From NCBI GenBank assembly GCA_015179025.1, contig WHUX01000014.1:248001-312000 (forward strand): a DNA stretch of 64,000 nucleotides, written 5' to 3'. A model generated the notes under the pieces. It searched no databases, was not told where the DNA came from, and saw only the letters and a program-made list of their open reading frames with translations. Below are positions 10,716 to 25,047 of the stretch, piece after piece. Origin of the DNA: Terfezia claveryi. Taxonomy: Eukaryota > Ascomycota > Pezizomycetes > Pezizales > Pezizaceae. The first letter of the stretch is position 1; every line of letters begins with the position of its first letter. The position numbers and the translations under genes are program-made.

Positions 10716-12937
10716 TGGTAGAGTCACGGTTTACCTACACTGGCGCGCAGCTCGTGAGTCAAATCGCCTTCGCAACCCCATCCACTACATAGTTGTGCTA
10801 GTCAGGATACAAAACTTTCCACAACCTCACATACTTCCTAGTCTGGCTTGCACTAGCACCTCCCCCCATACTTCCCACGCCTCAACACCTTGATTATTTC
10901 TAACTTAAACAGCTTCCAACACCCGCCTATGAACAATCTATAGTCTGATTTAGCTTGCGCATAGTAATTCATCTCTTCTTGGTATGTCCGAAGCTCTTGC
11001 CCAACTCCCTTTAAACAGAAGTACAAGCATGCCTTGCATTCCTTAATCAACAATATCCAAACCCCTCTTATCAGCTATGCTTTATGGTTACAGTCATGTA
11101 CAGAAACAAATCCCATAAGGCCAAGTGGCTTTCTAATCCCCAATGTAGAAATTTGCAGACTTGTGCAAAATCAACAGACTGGCTCCATATGCCAATGCAA
11201 GGCAAACCAAGTCTTTACAAGCCTTCAATATACTTGGGTTGGGTATTGAAATCTGAATGATCAATATCCACTACATGTTTGGGCTGCCCATAGGCAAGTG
11301 CTCTGTACTGGAGGGGAATAATAATTAGGAATGAAAAAAGGCAAACACCTGGAAGATCAAACGCATATAAATGTGAGTTATAGGTTGCTTGGGAGACAAA
11401 AAATGTAACGGGGCAATGCAGGATGTGAGGCCAAAGGGTACGAGGCGCGGGGTGAAGTCTCACGTAGAAGGCCCTACGTGAGAGATGAAGGAAGTTCGCG
11501 GAAGGCACGAGAGTGAACGAGGGCTGTAGGTGAAGGTACTAGGTTGAGACGTTGGATGAAGAAAAGAAACCAAGCAAGGGTATCCGTAGTCTGGTTGGCA
11601 CAAGGGTATCCGTACGTAACTATGTAGTCTTAGTCTGGTTGTGCCAGACTAAAGCAAGGGCGGAAGACAACTACCTAAAGGGCCCTAGTAGTGGCCGGTG
11701 GTGCTGAGTCAATGACTCAACGGTAACAACAACTGCAACAAGATGACTAGATAGGTAACGTCCGTGCAACCAGACTAACGTCCGTGACGTCCGTGACAAT
11801 TGCGAGAAAAAGCTCCGTTGTTACAAAGAGCTTTGTATAGTAGCTCTTGAAGAGTAAGAGTCTAGCACTCAGTAACATCAATGTTGGCAAAGAAGGTGAT
11901 AGTTTGTGTCTTGCAAGCATTATTGATAGATTGAGAGTATTTTTGAGAGTGGAGGATTGGCAGGAGATTTAAGTAGTTTAAGGTCTATAATCTTGAAAAG
12001 TAGAGTATAATTCAGTTTGAGCATATCAAGAAGTTTGTAATTTTTTTGATTGATGATATATATATAGGAAAATTAAGCATAACTGAGCCCATAGAACTAG
12101 AAATGTGCAAACTATGTGTGCAGATCAAGCATTATCTGACAGCCGGTTTGCTCTCAAACCTCGAAGACAACCCACATATTAAAATTAAGAAGGTTGATGC
12201 ACCTATATCTAAATTACCTATAGGTCATTTACAATTTTGGGTCATGAAGTCCAGCGACTTTGGCATGATTCAATGAAGTCTTGATACAAAGTTATCTACA
12301 ACATTCGCGTTACACTCATCACCCAGTAACGGCTAAATTCTGTTCACGTCACGTAATGGCCTTTGGTGCGCTAAAAAACTTGTTAATCTCAAAGACCTCT
12401 CTAATATGGACGGTCCCGAGACCAGTAGGAGGTATTGTATCTTATATTATATTTTGGCTCCTAAGTAAGCAAATCAGAATGCCTCAGCCACGCAAAACCC
12501 AACAGACTGCAAAGGAATCCCCAGCATGAGCAATGAACCCGATACGCCCAACGGAATCAGAAAAAATGTAGCAAAGTGAAACTAGGAAAGAACTATTTGG
12601 AGTTCCTACTAACAAAAGAAAGTGCCAAAAACAGAAGGCGAACAAAAATAATGCAACTACAATGGAAGGTGAAAACGCAAACTATATGCCATATAGTAAA
12701 AGCAGTCGGAATTAGCCCTAGGAATTCGGTACCATGAACGAAGTGAGAACTTTCTGGAAAAAATAGAATTGGACCCGGAAAAGAAGAAGTAGCAGACCAT
12801 AACCCAACACGCCATGAACCACCCATAGCAAGCTCCAATAGTATAACAAAAACTTAAAAGATTCAGAAAAAGGGCAGGTGTAATTCAAATCTCGCTGGGC
12901 AACAAAAAAAGGAGGGGTATAGTATGGGAATGCGCAA
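10716..12937. other. intergenic region with repeated TAGTCTGG sites
   Basis: I see no supportable gene in these 2.2 kb; the open frames (up to ~97 codons) match nothing I recognise. The right end (from ~12,600) is probably the 3' UTR of the adenylyl cyclase gene. Copies of TAGTCTGG or its complement lie at 10,839, 11,587, 11,631, 11,644 and 11,770. Those at 11,587 and 11,644 face each other and bound a 65-bp segment whose ends read TAGTCTGGTTGGCACA and TGTGCCAGACTA. GTCCGTGCAAC/GTCCGTGAC near 11,760-11,800 is also locally repeated. Confidence 0.5.
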
Positions 12938-15900
12938 CTAAGCAACTTCTTCCATAGTTGTGATGCAGGATTCTAGAGCCTCGAGCATTTTGTAAACCGA
13001 AAGACCAGGTTCGAAGGGGTTCCCGTCCTTGGATAGGAGCTTGCGAATAGCTAGATTGGCCATGGAATTCTAGAGTAAACACATTAGCCCAAGCCTCCTC
13101 CATGTAGAGGCTACGCTATCTCCATGTAGGGGATTAATTTCTCACCTCTATGCGAGACACAATATGCTCAAACATAGGCATTATGGCTGCCTCTGATAAA
13201 CCTTCACCAGCAGTCCTCAGGAGAACAGCCATTTCACTGGACAGAACTCTGGGTTCCGGACGACCAGTTGCAGTCAAGACGGAGCAAACCATTTCTAGAC
13301 GCAACGCTATATCCCACAATCGCCATAGCTGGTCTCCTGCGACCAATTTCGGAACCAATGGCTTCTTCGCTGTTAAGCGTCCAGACAACACCGATGGATA
13401 AATGAGATAGACGAATTCTGGATTTTCCAACCCTTTGAGCTTCCGTTCCCCTAATTCTTTGATTTCAAAACCTAGGGTACTCAATGCAGCAATATGGTCC
13501 AACGCTGTTGCAGCCATCACCGGATCATCAAATAGACCATTGGGGTCCCCGGGGTTTTGCAGGAATCCCGCAAGGATTCGTTTGATCTCCGACACAAAAT
13601 CCGCACTAACACAAATTTGACCACCATCCGCCTCACCCTCAATACGGGCGGCGCGGTTTACCATGGGACCAAAATAGTCCATACGTCGGGTGATCGGATC
13701 CGCTTCACACACTGGCTGACCGAAGTGAATACCCATTCGGACCGACAGGCCTCGATAAATGAGCCGTCCCTCTGCATCCCGAATTTCTTTGCCGTGCTCG
13801 GAGTCTAAAATTTCGTTTGGCCAGGGAGCCTCAAGGAGTGTATTTTGAACCGTAAAACACCAGTGTAAAGCGGAGGTAACAGTAGGGAAAGCGACCATGA
13901 ACGCATCCCCTTCCGTTTTCACCTCATACCCTCCTATCATTCGGAGCCACCGTCGCATGATTTGATTGTGAATGCTGATGCCTGCACGCATTGCAACAGG
14001 ATGCGTCTCCCAGAGAAGTGTCGAATTCTTGATATCTGTGAAGACGAGAGATACATCACCCTCTGGTGCTGGTATTTCGGGAGTGAGGCGGTTGAGCCCC
14101 TGAAAAGATTAGTATAGGAATGCGATACGTAGGATATTTTACTTACCACATCATCAATCCCCCCCCCTCTCCTTGGACCGCCTTTAATAACAAATTCTTC
14201 GGGCTGAAGGTTGTGAACAACCTTTTTCTTCGCCCTCTTCAAATCACCCACACCGATCAACATGACCATAATCTTGTTCGTTGCCCCATATGCTATGGCA
14301 AAGTCCCTCAGTCGATGCGCGGCTCGCATCAAATCACCCTTGTATAGCCAAACGATATCCACGGCAGTTTGGTAATTGATGTACTCCCAAACCTCCCTTG
14401 ATGCCAGAATCAAAAGCTCGTCTTGATCACTCAACTGAACCTCATGAATATGAGGAGCAGCTTGGACTGCAGGTATCAAATGGAAGTATCCAAAAGATCT
14501 AGAGACATCTAAAACCTCGTTAAGCTTTCCATTTCTTGAAACCCAACCCCCCGCTTCCCTTATGCGCTCCAGCTCTGTCCCAAATCCTGGCTCATGTTTC
14601 CGTGACAAGACCCTCGAGTCGCCGTTACTCCGAACAAGTATTGCCATAGCATCACCAACATTAGCAACGAACATGTCATTACCAACAAGGTAGACCACTG
14701 TTGCAGAGCTCCCCGTTTGCAAATCATCAGGCCCGAGCATAGTCGCGTTCGGTGGTATACTCCTAGTTTGCCCCGTCTTTTCATCTATAGTCTGCATTGC
14801 GGTATTTGCTAGACCTTTGTTTAAAGAAAGGAAGGTTCTCCTTAGTGCGGTAGCCGTAGTTTCATTCTCCCTAAGTTTGCTCAACTCGGTTCCGAAGTAG
14901 TAGGTGAAATGTTCGTTAAGATACATTGCAACCTTGCTACCACTAGATGGAAGGGACTGCCCGTCAAACAAGCCAAAGACACATTCATCCCTGTTCCCGC
15001 GGAAGTCCGGTACCACCATATCAATTACTGACAAATGTTCTGATTTCCCCAGTGAATCAGCCATTCCGTACGACATATTTCGTACCATGGAGCTTGACGT
15101 TCGAACTCTTCGATCTTCTGTTTGATCTGGAACCTGCGGAATCGTCAAGGTTACATCCATCAACCCCAACACTCTGAGGTTCGACAGCTGACTGAAGTCT
15201 GTGATGCTTCTCTCCCTGCTGGAATTTTGAGGTAAATTTGGCTTAATTTCCAATCGCCTGTTTCCGGATAGATTGAGAAATTTAAGCTCCAAATTCCAGT
15301 TCCTAAGGATAATTAGCATTCTCTATAGTAGCTTGTTGTGATGCCTAATGCTTACCAGTTCCAATCATAGGGCCAATTGGAGATGTTGTACTTGAGCCAA
15401 TTGGTCCCAACATCTAGGACAAGCAGCCGTCGGACTTTTCCAAGCTCCGCTGGTAATGTTTGAAATTTGTTGCCATTGATATGAAGCACTTTCAAATAGC
15501 TTAAATTTTCGAGATCATCGGCAGGAAGACTTGTTAGTTCATTGCCCGACAAGTAAAGCTCATTTAAGTGTACCATCCTGCCAAGAGCACGATTTGGAAC
15601 GTCATATAAGCCATTATATGAGAGGTTGAGTATGCGAAGCTCGCCCAAGAGCTGGATCTCCTCAAATACATCGTCTGTGAGCTGATTGTCGGCGAGATAG
15701 AGATGTTTCAACGACTGAGCCATGGTATTCGCAAACTTGTTGGACGCCGCAGAATCCTTTCTAATACTTGCGGGTAGTGGAGTAACTGCTCCAGACGGGC
15801 GATCATATCCAGTGTCAGTACTAGTTGCAGACTTAGAAGACATAACTGAAGCCTTCCGCCCCCCAGGCCCGTAAATAGACACAATTGAGCCTTCCCTGCC

Positions 15901-18900
15901 GTTCCCACCAGGTGAACTTCCCACGCTCAATAATCCTCCCGAAGTCTGAGATGGTCTTCTGCTTTCATTTGGATCAGTAAATTTCCCTCCATCTTCCGAA
16001 TCACTAATCTTTGGTAAAGACCCAATATCGGATCCCGGGGGCGGCACATTTGGATTTACCGATGGTTTAGGGAATGTGGTCAAAATATTCGAGGACATGT
16101 TTAACGTTGCCAAGCAAGGCAAGTGCCAAATCTCCGCCGGGAGGACTTTGATATTGTTGTCATGAAGGTCGAGGAACTTGAGCTCAGAGAGTTGGCCGAT
16201 GTCCGCTGGTAATGCCTTCAGACTGTTGCTGCACGCACTAAGGTGCTCGAGTTTCTTCAGCTTTCCTATACCCACAGGAAGAGAAGCCATATGATTTTTG
16301 TCAAGAACAAGCTTCTGTAAATTCGGTAACTTGTCAAAAACTGCATCCCCGAAACTTGTAAGCTTCGCAGATGAAAGGTTGAGAGATGTGAGAGTTGGCA
16401 TTGCCCATGGTAGAGAAAACCGTGTAACTGGATTTGAATTGAGGTGTAGCGCTCGTATCTTGTGGAAGGATTTCTCCAAACCGGACACAGAGTTATGGCC
16501 TACCAAGACTAGTTCTACACGAGGAAGGTCGGCCACAACATCAATATTTGTTAGTGGATTGTAGCGCACATCGAGCTCTTTCAGAGAAGTAAGGTTTGCA
16601 AACGCTGGGGGGAATGAGCCAGAGAGCTTGTTGTTCGTGGCGATAAGTCTTTCCAAAGCGGAAAGTTGCCCAATTTCATCTGGGAGGGTGGGGATGGCAT
16701 TGAACGAGATATCCAGGTCCACTAGATTCGCCAGAGAGCAAATAAATTGAGGAAATATAGTAAGACAATTGCTGGAAATGTGAAGGCTCCTCAAGCTTTT
16801 GAAATCAGCAAATCTGGCAGGCAACGAGGTCAGTTGGTTGTTCGTCATCTTCAATGACACCAAAGCAGATGCCTTATGAAGTTCAGCGGGCTCCAAAGTC
16901 TCAATGCGATTGTTTGAAATATCCAAATAAGTCAACCTGGAGGCGTAGGATATGCTCGGGGGAAGTTTAGTAGCCTCATTGCCCTGGAACTCGATTTTGC
17001 GCAAATTGACGCATGCTTGGATAAAATCTGTTGGGATATCAACAGATAAATTATAGGACAAATTCAATGCGATGATTTCTGACGCCTTCTGATAGAGTAG
17101 GATAGGGATGGTGAAGAGGTTTTTGCCCTGTAGTTCTACATGGTTGAACTTCTGCATTTTTGAAAGTCCGGGATCCGCTTCCTGAACAGAAAGGTACGGG
17201 GTTCATCAGTGTTCGCGCTCAGTCGATGGGTTTAAAGGTATTGATACTCACCAAGGAGCATCCTCCAATTTTAGACATGCGAAAATTGAATCGGCAGAGA
17301 TAGCTATGGTCTTCACGTCCAATTTCCTCCAAGTGATCGTACTGAGTATAGCCTGCTTGCTCTAGCAAGCGCTTTTGAATCTGCAAAGGCCGCTCCTGCG
17401 GTTGCAGGATGCGAGACATTTCCCCCTTCTTGATTATCAATTGATAGTTACCAAGGTCGTCTTGAAGGAAAGATTTCCTGCCCAACATCCGTAACAACTC
17501 GCTCACAGAGGCAGATATATTGCACGAAAGTGTTGCAAATGTTGAATCTGCACGGAAAACCCGTATACAATAGGCCAATGAAGGTCTTCGCTGCGCTTCC
17601 TGGCCAGGCCTTTCAACCATCTCAAACTCAATATCAAGAGATTCACCCCGACTGGCTGTCTCGACGTTGTCGCCTTCCTTGCAATAACGCCAACTGTCTG
17701 GGACGCGCCAGACGCTCTCAGGGGTTGGAGTCGCTACTGAAATATTCCCAAGTTTAAGAGGTTCGTCCACTGTCAAGAGCTTTCCGCTGGGAGGAGTCAT
17801 ATCTTGTCTAGAGGATACGATTCCTTCCAAATTCTCTAGGTTCGTATCCAATGGAAACAAATTCTCCTCCTCCCCTTTTGGTCTTCCGAAACCCCCTAAT
17901 TTCCGTGTTACAATAGTGTCATTGGATGAATATCCTCGTTTCATAGGCTTGGATTTTACATGAGGCTGTTGTCCTCCAGTCTGATTCTTCCGATGTATCT
18001 GGTGCTCACTTGCCGCATATTCGAACGCCCGGGGGTGAATATAATTGTGGTATTCCGCGGTGACACTGCTTCCCACACCACCTGGAGAGCCGCGTTTCGG
18101 TGTAGCGTCAATTTTGTAAGGAGGGTTGGGAAGCTGTGGTGGTTCCGGCTTCTGATTTTTCTTAGTACTGGGTTGCGGTGTCTCCGATCTTTCCGGCTCT
18201 TCTCCCTTGCCTTTCTTCCTCATAAACCCAGGAAGGAATGATTTCTTGTGTAGCTGCAGCCCTGGTGACTTCGGAACATTGTTAGACAGTGAGCTCGCTA
18301 TCGATGGCGTCGGCGAGCTTGGTCTATCCCCTAGGCGGCTCTGGGATGAGTTTTGGGATAAAGACATGCCGTCAATCTTAGCCAGTTCTTTCCTATACTC
18401 TTTACTAAACCCGAGATCCTTATAACTCGGTGGAGGAGGTAACTCCTTATCTTTATCCACCTTTTCTTTTTTGCGTTTGAAGGCCGACCTATAGGCAGAC
18501 TGTAGTTTTTGGTCAGGCTCCTCGGTACCGTCATACCTCATTCCAGCCATCACCGGTGTCTGCCGAATAGGGGCCTCCCCATACTTCGGAATATCGTGTA
18601 TATCTTGATAGAGAAAAGGTACCACATCAGACGAAGGTACGGGTGTTTGAGGTCTTGAACCAGGCTGAGTGTTTGTTCTCGTATAGGCAGCACTAGGCCT
18701 TACGTTATTTTGAACTAATGACGAATCTGAGGACCCAGGGCTTTCCTTGTCATCCTCACCAAAAAACCTTCGTACAATAGACCTTCCTATAGATGTTTTC
18801 GAGCCAGTAGACGAGGCATTTGTCGCCAGAGACGCCACACTTGGTCGACGATCGTCTTGGGGGAAGTAACTGTCAGGCCCGATCGTCCCACTCGATGTTG

Positions 18901-19478
18901 ACCCGTTAGGTCCAGGTGCAGTGCCAGGTCGGTACTGAGATGAATTCTGGAAATGGTCAGACTGGTATGAATCAAAGGGATTACTATTCAGAAAACCATG
19001 ACTGCCGTTATTGGTGCTAGCTGCACTGACGGGTGTCGTAGCAGAGGGAAACCCATTGGCTGTACCTGCAGGTGATAGAACAGGACCGCTAGATGGTGAA
19101 TTTCGAATGTATGTTGGTGTTTGTAGTACAGAAAGCTCTCTGCGGTGATCGCCTAACCCCATCATTGATGTGGAGGTGCTTGGAGAGCCCATCGGAGGGG
19201 AAGACGGGATGTGTGATCCTGGGGATACACTCTGGTCTCTGTCAAACCTACTTCAGAAGATGCAGATGCGCGTACCCCACAGTCAGCCCGAAGAACATAT
19301 TAGCGGCCGACAGAGGACACCCGACTTACCTCCGCGACTTCGGTGGCACTTGAACCGGATTCCTGGATCCGGATCCATTGGATATAGGTTGAGAAGGGGG
19401 AGGGATCCCGTCAGAGCTGTACTTTGATTTATATGATGTAGTTGAATTATTCCGTGGTCTGTCGTGTCGAGTCATCAT
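12938..19478 (-). CDS. CYR1: adenylyl cyclase (RA-LRR-PP2C-class III cyclase)
   Basis: Six exons: 19330-19478, 17252-19247, 15356-17181, 14147-15302, 13146-14099 and 12938-13069. The phases agree and the protein is 2,070 aa, normal for fungi. It makes cAMP from ATP in the Ras/G-alpha-PKA nutrient and morphogenesis pathway, attached to the inner face of membranes. The N-terminus (to ~600) is Ser/Pro-rich and disordered. A Ras-association domain covers ~600-700. Leucine-rich repeats follow (~720-1,310) with a serine-rich insertion near 1,100-1,180, then a PP2C-like domain (~1,380-1,680) containing FGLFDGQ. The class III catalytic domain begins near 1,722, with metal-binding aspartates in SLVFTDIKNST and in KTEGDAFMVAF. 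The start chosen is the first of two adjacent ATGs at 19,478; the frame is closed by an in-frame stop upstream. The last exon supplies a 43-residue conserved-looking tail. Confidence 0.93.
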
Positions 19479-22400
19479 GGCGTTTGTATGATGAATACCA
19501 GCCTGACCTTGTTCAGCACGCTCTTTATCCAGATTCTAATCCTCTTCCAGCGGTTTTCGCCTTCTCCGGAAGGCCCTAGTCGATGGGATACCGAGAGTCG
19601 CTTTGTAATCCCGAGGGCTGAGTTGTTTGCTCGTACTGAATATCAGGTTCGATTATGCATCGCAGAGAAATTGGCTGTTGTTTACAATCTTGAGATCCTT
19701 GATTGTGGCGCTCCACCAGGCTGAAACAAAAGAGGAGTGAGGGAGAAAATGAACGAGAAGAAGGCTTGTGTGCGTTTGTGTGAGGTGGGGGGGCGTTGGA
19801 GTTTCTACTATTGATGGAGCAACTGCAAATAAAAGGTAGGGGGTGCGGGGGTTTCGCTGATGAGACCGCGAAAAGTAAGAGTTAGAGGGCCACCGACAAC
19901 TTGCAGATCTTGAGAAGCTGTCACAAATTAGAACAGAGCAGGAGCGAACGAAGAGGTGCAATGCAAGTGGATAATGATGACCTCTGGCAGCTGTGGAAGC
20001 GATGATGATGATCTCCCCGTTTTGCAGCGTGCGGTGATGGAGAAGGAACCAGAACGCTCTGCTGCTAGGAGGATCTGTCCGCGGCGCCAAATGCCTGGGC
20101 TACCTACTGCTCCGCCACGGCGACACTACACCCATTGATCACCCGTATGTGTTTGGGCCAATAATGCTAATGGCACTTATACCTAGTGGTTCCATACACA
20201 CATGCAACGAACTAATAATGTATAAAAAGCGTCTGAATTCGGCTGACAGAGGCAGTAGTAACAGGAAGTACATATGCATCTCTCAGTGGTCAAATAATCC
20301 CAAAGTTCAATCAGACTCCTCCCCATGACGACCAGCATCTGTCTTATATTCAAGTGGCCATCACCCCAACCAGACTACTGAATTCCTGCTTAAAGTATCC
20401 GTAGGTACCCACCTAACCCATAATCCAGCTAACTTTGCATTAAGCCTATATCTTGCATGAACGGGATTACCCTCACGGTATCCGTATGGTTATGTACTGT
20501 ACGTATGTACGAAGACATATGAAAATGGGGCCTTCTATATTTGTTACAACCTATACGCAGATCCCCAAGCACGCTGATGACGCTGCATATTCTTCCTTTG
20601 GAGATATGATATCATCAGTCTGATTGGCACCATATACATGTATACAGCGTCGGATTATAATTACCTACAGACCCTAGACAAAGTCTTCGCAATCACACCA
20701 AAAGTGGCCCCTCGTGTGAGGTACGTAAAAAACGAAGTTTGCCTAAAAGAGATTCAGATTTGAGGGAAAGGTATGCAATCTCTCCTCCTATTTTGAAGCT
20801 GCGTGCGATGCTCTAAAGTGGCTCGTAGATAGCAGTCATTTCGAAAACCACCCAGTGGCGCTAAACTGTATATGGAATAGCGTATATCTCCAACTTTTAA
20901 GGTTCTACAAATTTCAAAAAATAACCAGAGCAGCTGAAGGAGTGCTCCAGATTGGACTTAGGAGCTTCATATCAAGCTTAGACTCAATCCAAAAAAGGCG
21001 CCCTCAAATTCATAAGGTAAATGCAATTATGCAGGTGTTTTACGGAGGTCACTTTTGCTGTGATTGCAGGGGTATTGCGAAGACTTTTTGTACTTAGGTA
21101 CAGCAACCAGACTATAGGTACAGTACCTAGGTACCTAACTATCCGAGCATCTCCTAACTTGTGAGGCTGTACCCCGGCTACCCCGGCTAGTGCATTAAGT
21201 AGGCTACCCGGATACTTGTGGTACTGGAATGCGGACTACATACCGTAGCCAAGATAAGTTCAATGAATTAGCGTGAGGAATTATACAGATAGATCACCGG
21301 GTAGTTGCGCGAGGATCAACCTTCATCACACGGTCATAGGAATAGATACCTGATCTCTCTCTCCCACAGCTGGCGACCACACCAGGAGAGTTCTATCGTC
21401 TTGACCTTTGAAGAATAACACACTGTTGTTGTTTTCTTATTTGGTTTGAGCTATCCGGTTTGGGATTATGATTACCACTTCAAGTCTGACGGCTGACGTT
21501 GGAATCTGCTTACTGCTGAACATTCGGATACTTGGATCTTTGTCACGTCAGAGGTGAGGATCACAACGTGGTGAGGGAGCAACGTCGAAATACTCGGCGT
21601 CAGTACGAATCGGGAAGGTGGTAAGTGGAGCAAGGGAAACGGTACAGGCTGACCAGGAACAGACTGTCATAGGGAATTGAGGTGTCTTGGTCATCGTTGC
21701 AGAGGCATTTGAACTGCAGCAAAGGGCTCGTGAGCGGCAAGGCAGGGAGATACGGAGAATGAAGGCGAAGGACTCTGTCTGGGACCATACCAATAAAATA
21801 ATCTCTCCATTCTTCTTTTTCGTACCTGAATATAGTCTGGTTGGGATGGCCACGCTCACGCTAAAAATCATACCTGCCTACCTACCGTATCCGTATCTAT
21901 GTTCGCTTTGTTCTCATTATTTGCGTTACAGCCAGGATAAAAAGTAAGCCACCAGATTTCGGCTCAAACCGTTTGGGGAACAAATGGACTCAAATCTGGA
22001 GCTATAAAATAAGTGTATAGTATTTTCTCAGGCGAAGTAGGCTGGAATTGCCCAGAAGTTTTACTTAGAGATATTTTCAGTAATCAATGCTCGAAGGCTG
22101 TGAGTGCCTCAAATTCTTGCTCGTAATTGATATCAAAGATTTGTTGAAATATCTCTATCAAACACAGGCATTTTACTTTTTCGTAAAGCAAAAGAAAAAG
22201 TATATGAAGCTCGAGATTTTGCTTACATGGAAAGCATTCCATTTTCTTCCTGGAGTAGGTTGGGACAGCCCTTGCTAGGGATGCAGTATGTCATGATTCA
22301 TCCTTTTCTATCAACCAGACAGTTTAGGGTAACAACTCAATGATCCCAATCCTACTAGAGACAGTGGTTTTGAGATTTATACTCTCACAGAGGTAGAGTT

Positions 22401-23483
22401 TTTACTGGATTTGAAAGATGATAGGCTTGAAGCTACTTCTGTAATGTAGATAATCTAACAAATACATGTTATACCCGCTTCCCCACACTTTACTGTAGGT
22501 ACAGTACCTGCACACAAGGATATGCAACATATGTCTATTAAGGCTCCCAATGCCAACCGAATCAAGAATCTGAGCCACCCACAGACTTCCGAGCGTTATT
22601 CTCTGAAGATAATTTCTGAACATAACTTCTGTAGCAATCAACATACGGCCCAGCCTACTTGACCTGAGTAAATACCATACATGTGTTTTATACCCCAGAT
22701 TTTGAGCTGAGCCGTTACCTAGTGGTAAGCCGAAACCACTCTAGACTTAGGCGCCCCATTGACCAGTCTACTCTACGGTACCTATGTGGACAGTTTCCCA
22801 TAAATGGGCATCTGATATTCTGTCTTTCTACAGTTAACAAACCGAACCATACAGGCCAGAAGCACAAGAAAAAGGAAGTTTGAGGTTGACGTTAGAGGGA
22901 GCCCGAGTCTCTCAACTGACGTTTGCCATTGACCATGGGATTATAGTCATGCATATACACCCACAGTCCACTATGGGTCTCTGGCTGTATTGGGGAGGTT
23001 TTTTTAACTAGTTCTTAGGATCAGAATTCGATGCGAGTCATTGATGGAGTCTCAATAGGAATGCATTTGGTAGTAGAACCGTTTGCCAACACACAGAGGA
23101 TTTCCATAACCTCTACATTGGGGGTCTGTTTCTAGGTAACATTCTGATCTGCGAATGAGCCCGCCCAAAATGTGAGAATTTGGAAGTATCTATACATTTA
23201 GACAAAGAATCCTTGAGATGTCCCAGTTTCTGATGGTTGACGCAAATACTTGAGTATCAAATGGTCGGTCGTTAGGGGTCTGGGGTAGCTCCATCCTTGT
23301 AGCGTTAACATTAAAGAGGGACGTACTTAGGTACTGTAGTAGCGGCAACATAAGCTTTTTGTCGACTGCAGTTCAATGACTCAGATTCAACCAAGGACCC
23401 TTTGGAAGCCCACAGTTGATCCTTGATATATTCGCGAATCAGTGAAAGCGAGATATTAAGACTATTTACCGGGGACATAAAAA
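19479..23483. other. intergenic region between divergent CYR1 and TYS1
   Basis: Four kilobases with no gene I can support. The first ~650 bp next to the cyclase start are probably its long 5' UTR and promoter: GC-rich, with a long open frame on the minus strand lacking any recognisable protein. The rest is neutral or A+T-rich. TAGTCTGG-type sites lie at 20,370, 21,107 and 21,833. The sequence TAGGTACAGTACCT(A/G) occurs near 21,115 and 22,496. No tRNA, snRNA or transposon protein was recognised. Confidence 0.5.
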
Positions 23484-24959
23484 ATGTCAATGAATTCCAA
23501 AGAAAGGATTGAGTTGATCACTGGTGGTCTCCAGGAGGTGTTGAAGGGGAATATTTTGGAGGAAGTTATTGAGAGAGAAGGGAGAAGCTTGAAGATCTAC
23601 TGGGGTATGTTCAATTCGATTCTCATTCGATATCGAATTTCGTGGAATAGATATTACTGACCCTCTCGATATTCAGGTACTGCACCAACAGGTTAGTTTT
23701 CCTAATCTAGCTTTTCGGAGCTTGAGCTCACGTTTCTCTAGGCAAACCCCACTGTGGGTACTTTGTCCCCATGGTTAAAATCGCACACTTCCTCCAGGCC
23801 GGATGTGAAGTCAAAATTCTCCTTGCAGACATCCACGCCTTCCTTGACAACTTGAAGGCCCCACTGGACCTTGTCGCCCATCGCGCAAAGTACTACGAGC
23901 TCATAATCAAGGCTCTTCTGCGGGCTATCGGGGTGCCAATAGAGAAGCTTACTTTCGTGTTGGGAAGCTCTTATCAATTGAGCAAAGAGTACCAGATGGA
24001 TCTTTTCAGGATGAGCAGTATCGTAACCGAGCACGATGCAAAGAAGGCGGGGGCGGAGGTCGTTAAGCAGGTTTCAAGCCCGTTACTCAGTGGATTGATT
24101 TATCCATTGATGCAGGCGTTGGATGAAGAGCATTTGGGTGTTGATGCCCAGTACGCACTCTCCACAGCCCTATATTTTTGAGGTCGCTGACAAGGAAACC
24201 CTAGATTCGGTGGTGTCGACCAGCGGAAAATCTTCACCCTCGCCGCGGAAAACCTCCCTTCCCTCGGATACAAAGAACGTGCCCACCTAATGAATCCAAT
24301 GGTACCCGGTCTCGCCGGCGGGAAAATGTCCGCCTCAGACGTCAACTCCAAAATTGATCTCCTCGACTCAGCCGAAACCGTGAAATCCAAGCTCAAGAAA
24401 GCCATCTGTGCACCAAAAGAAATCGAGGGAAACGGAATCATCAGCTTCATAGAATACGTTCTCCTCCCTATAAGCGAGCTTGCCAACGGTAAAGGAAATG
24501 GGAGATTTGATATCCAGCGAGATGTGAAATATGGTGGAAACGTCACTTACACATCGATTGAGGAGTTGAAGAAGGCTTACTCTGAGGATTTGGTGGGTTA
24601 CTTACCCTTCCCGTTGCTAGGGAATGATACCTGGCTAATAAGAAATACAGCTCTTTCCAGCTGACCTAAAGAAGGGCCTGGAAACCGCTCTCAATGCTCT
24701 CCTCGAACCCATCCGCAACGAATTTGCCTCCTCCCCCGACTTCCAAGCCATTACCGAAGCAGCCTACCCAAGCGAAGGGAAGACCAAGAAGAAGAAGAAG
24801 GAGAAGAAGATTGGTACTGGGTATGTTGCCGTGAAGGCAGCCACTGACGAGAAAGCACCTGCTGAGGCTGCAGAGGGAGAGAAGCATGTAAAAGATGCGC
24901 TTTCTACGGGGGCAGAGGAGGCGATTGGAAAGTTGAAGGTTATGGATGGCCCGCAATAA
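23484..24959 (+). CDS. TYS1: tyrosyl-tRNA synthetase, cytosolic
   Basis: Five exons: 23484-23604, 23677-23691, 23742-24150, 24205-24592 and 24651-24959, giving 413 aa. Introns are 72, 50, 54 and 58 nt with GT-AG ends. The enzyme charges tRNA-Tyr in the cytosol. The class I signature [11 protein letters not shown] spans residues ~43-53 and is assembled across the 15-nt second exon, which encodes only GTAPT/G. Known family features include [11 protein letters not shown], the tyrosine-pocket segment [20 protein letters not shown], and the second signature KMSAS near residue 222 in place of KMSKS, as is usual in the eukaryotic/archaeal type. The lysine-rich segment [10 protein letters not shown] near residue 360 precedes an Ala/Glu-rich tail. 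This is the only core gene on the plus strand. Confidence 0.95.
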
Positions 24960-25047
24960 CGATGGGGGTTCTAGTACTGTGACTATGGCTTTGGGAAAGT
25001 GTGCCTTTTTTCCCCTTTCTTTTGGTGTGTTATATGGAGTTGCGGCT

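Noticed and set aside
10853..11508. Two minus-strand open frames (66 and 97 codons) as gene exons
   Set aside because: No family recognised, several stops between them, and no splice sites giving a continuous frame.
19653..20090. 145-codon open frame upstream of the cyclase gene
   Set aside because: No recognisable domain, and it lies where a long 5' leader of the cyclase is expected; composition is Ser/Arg/His-rich and GC-driven.
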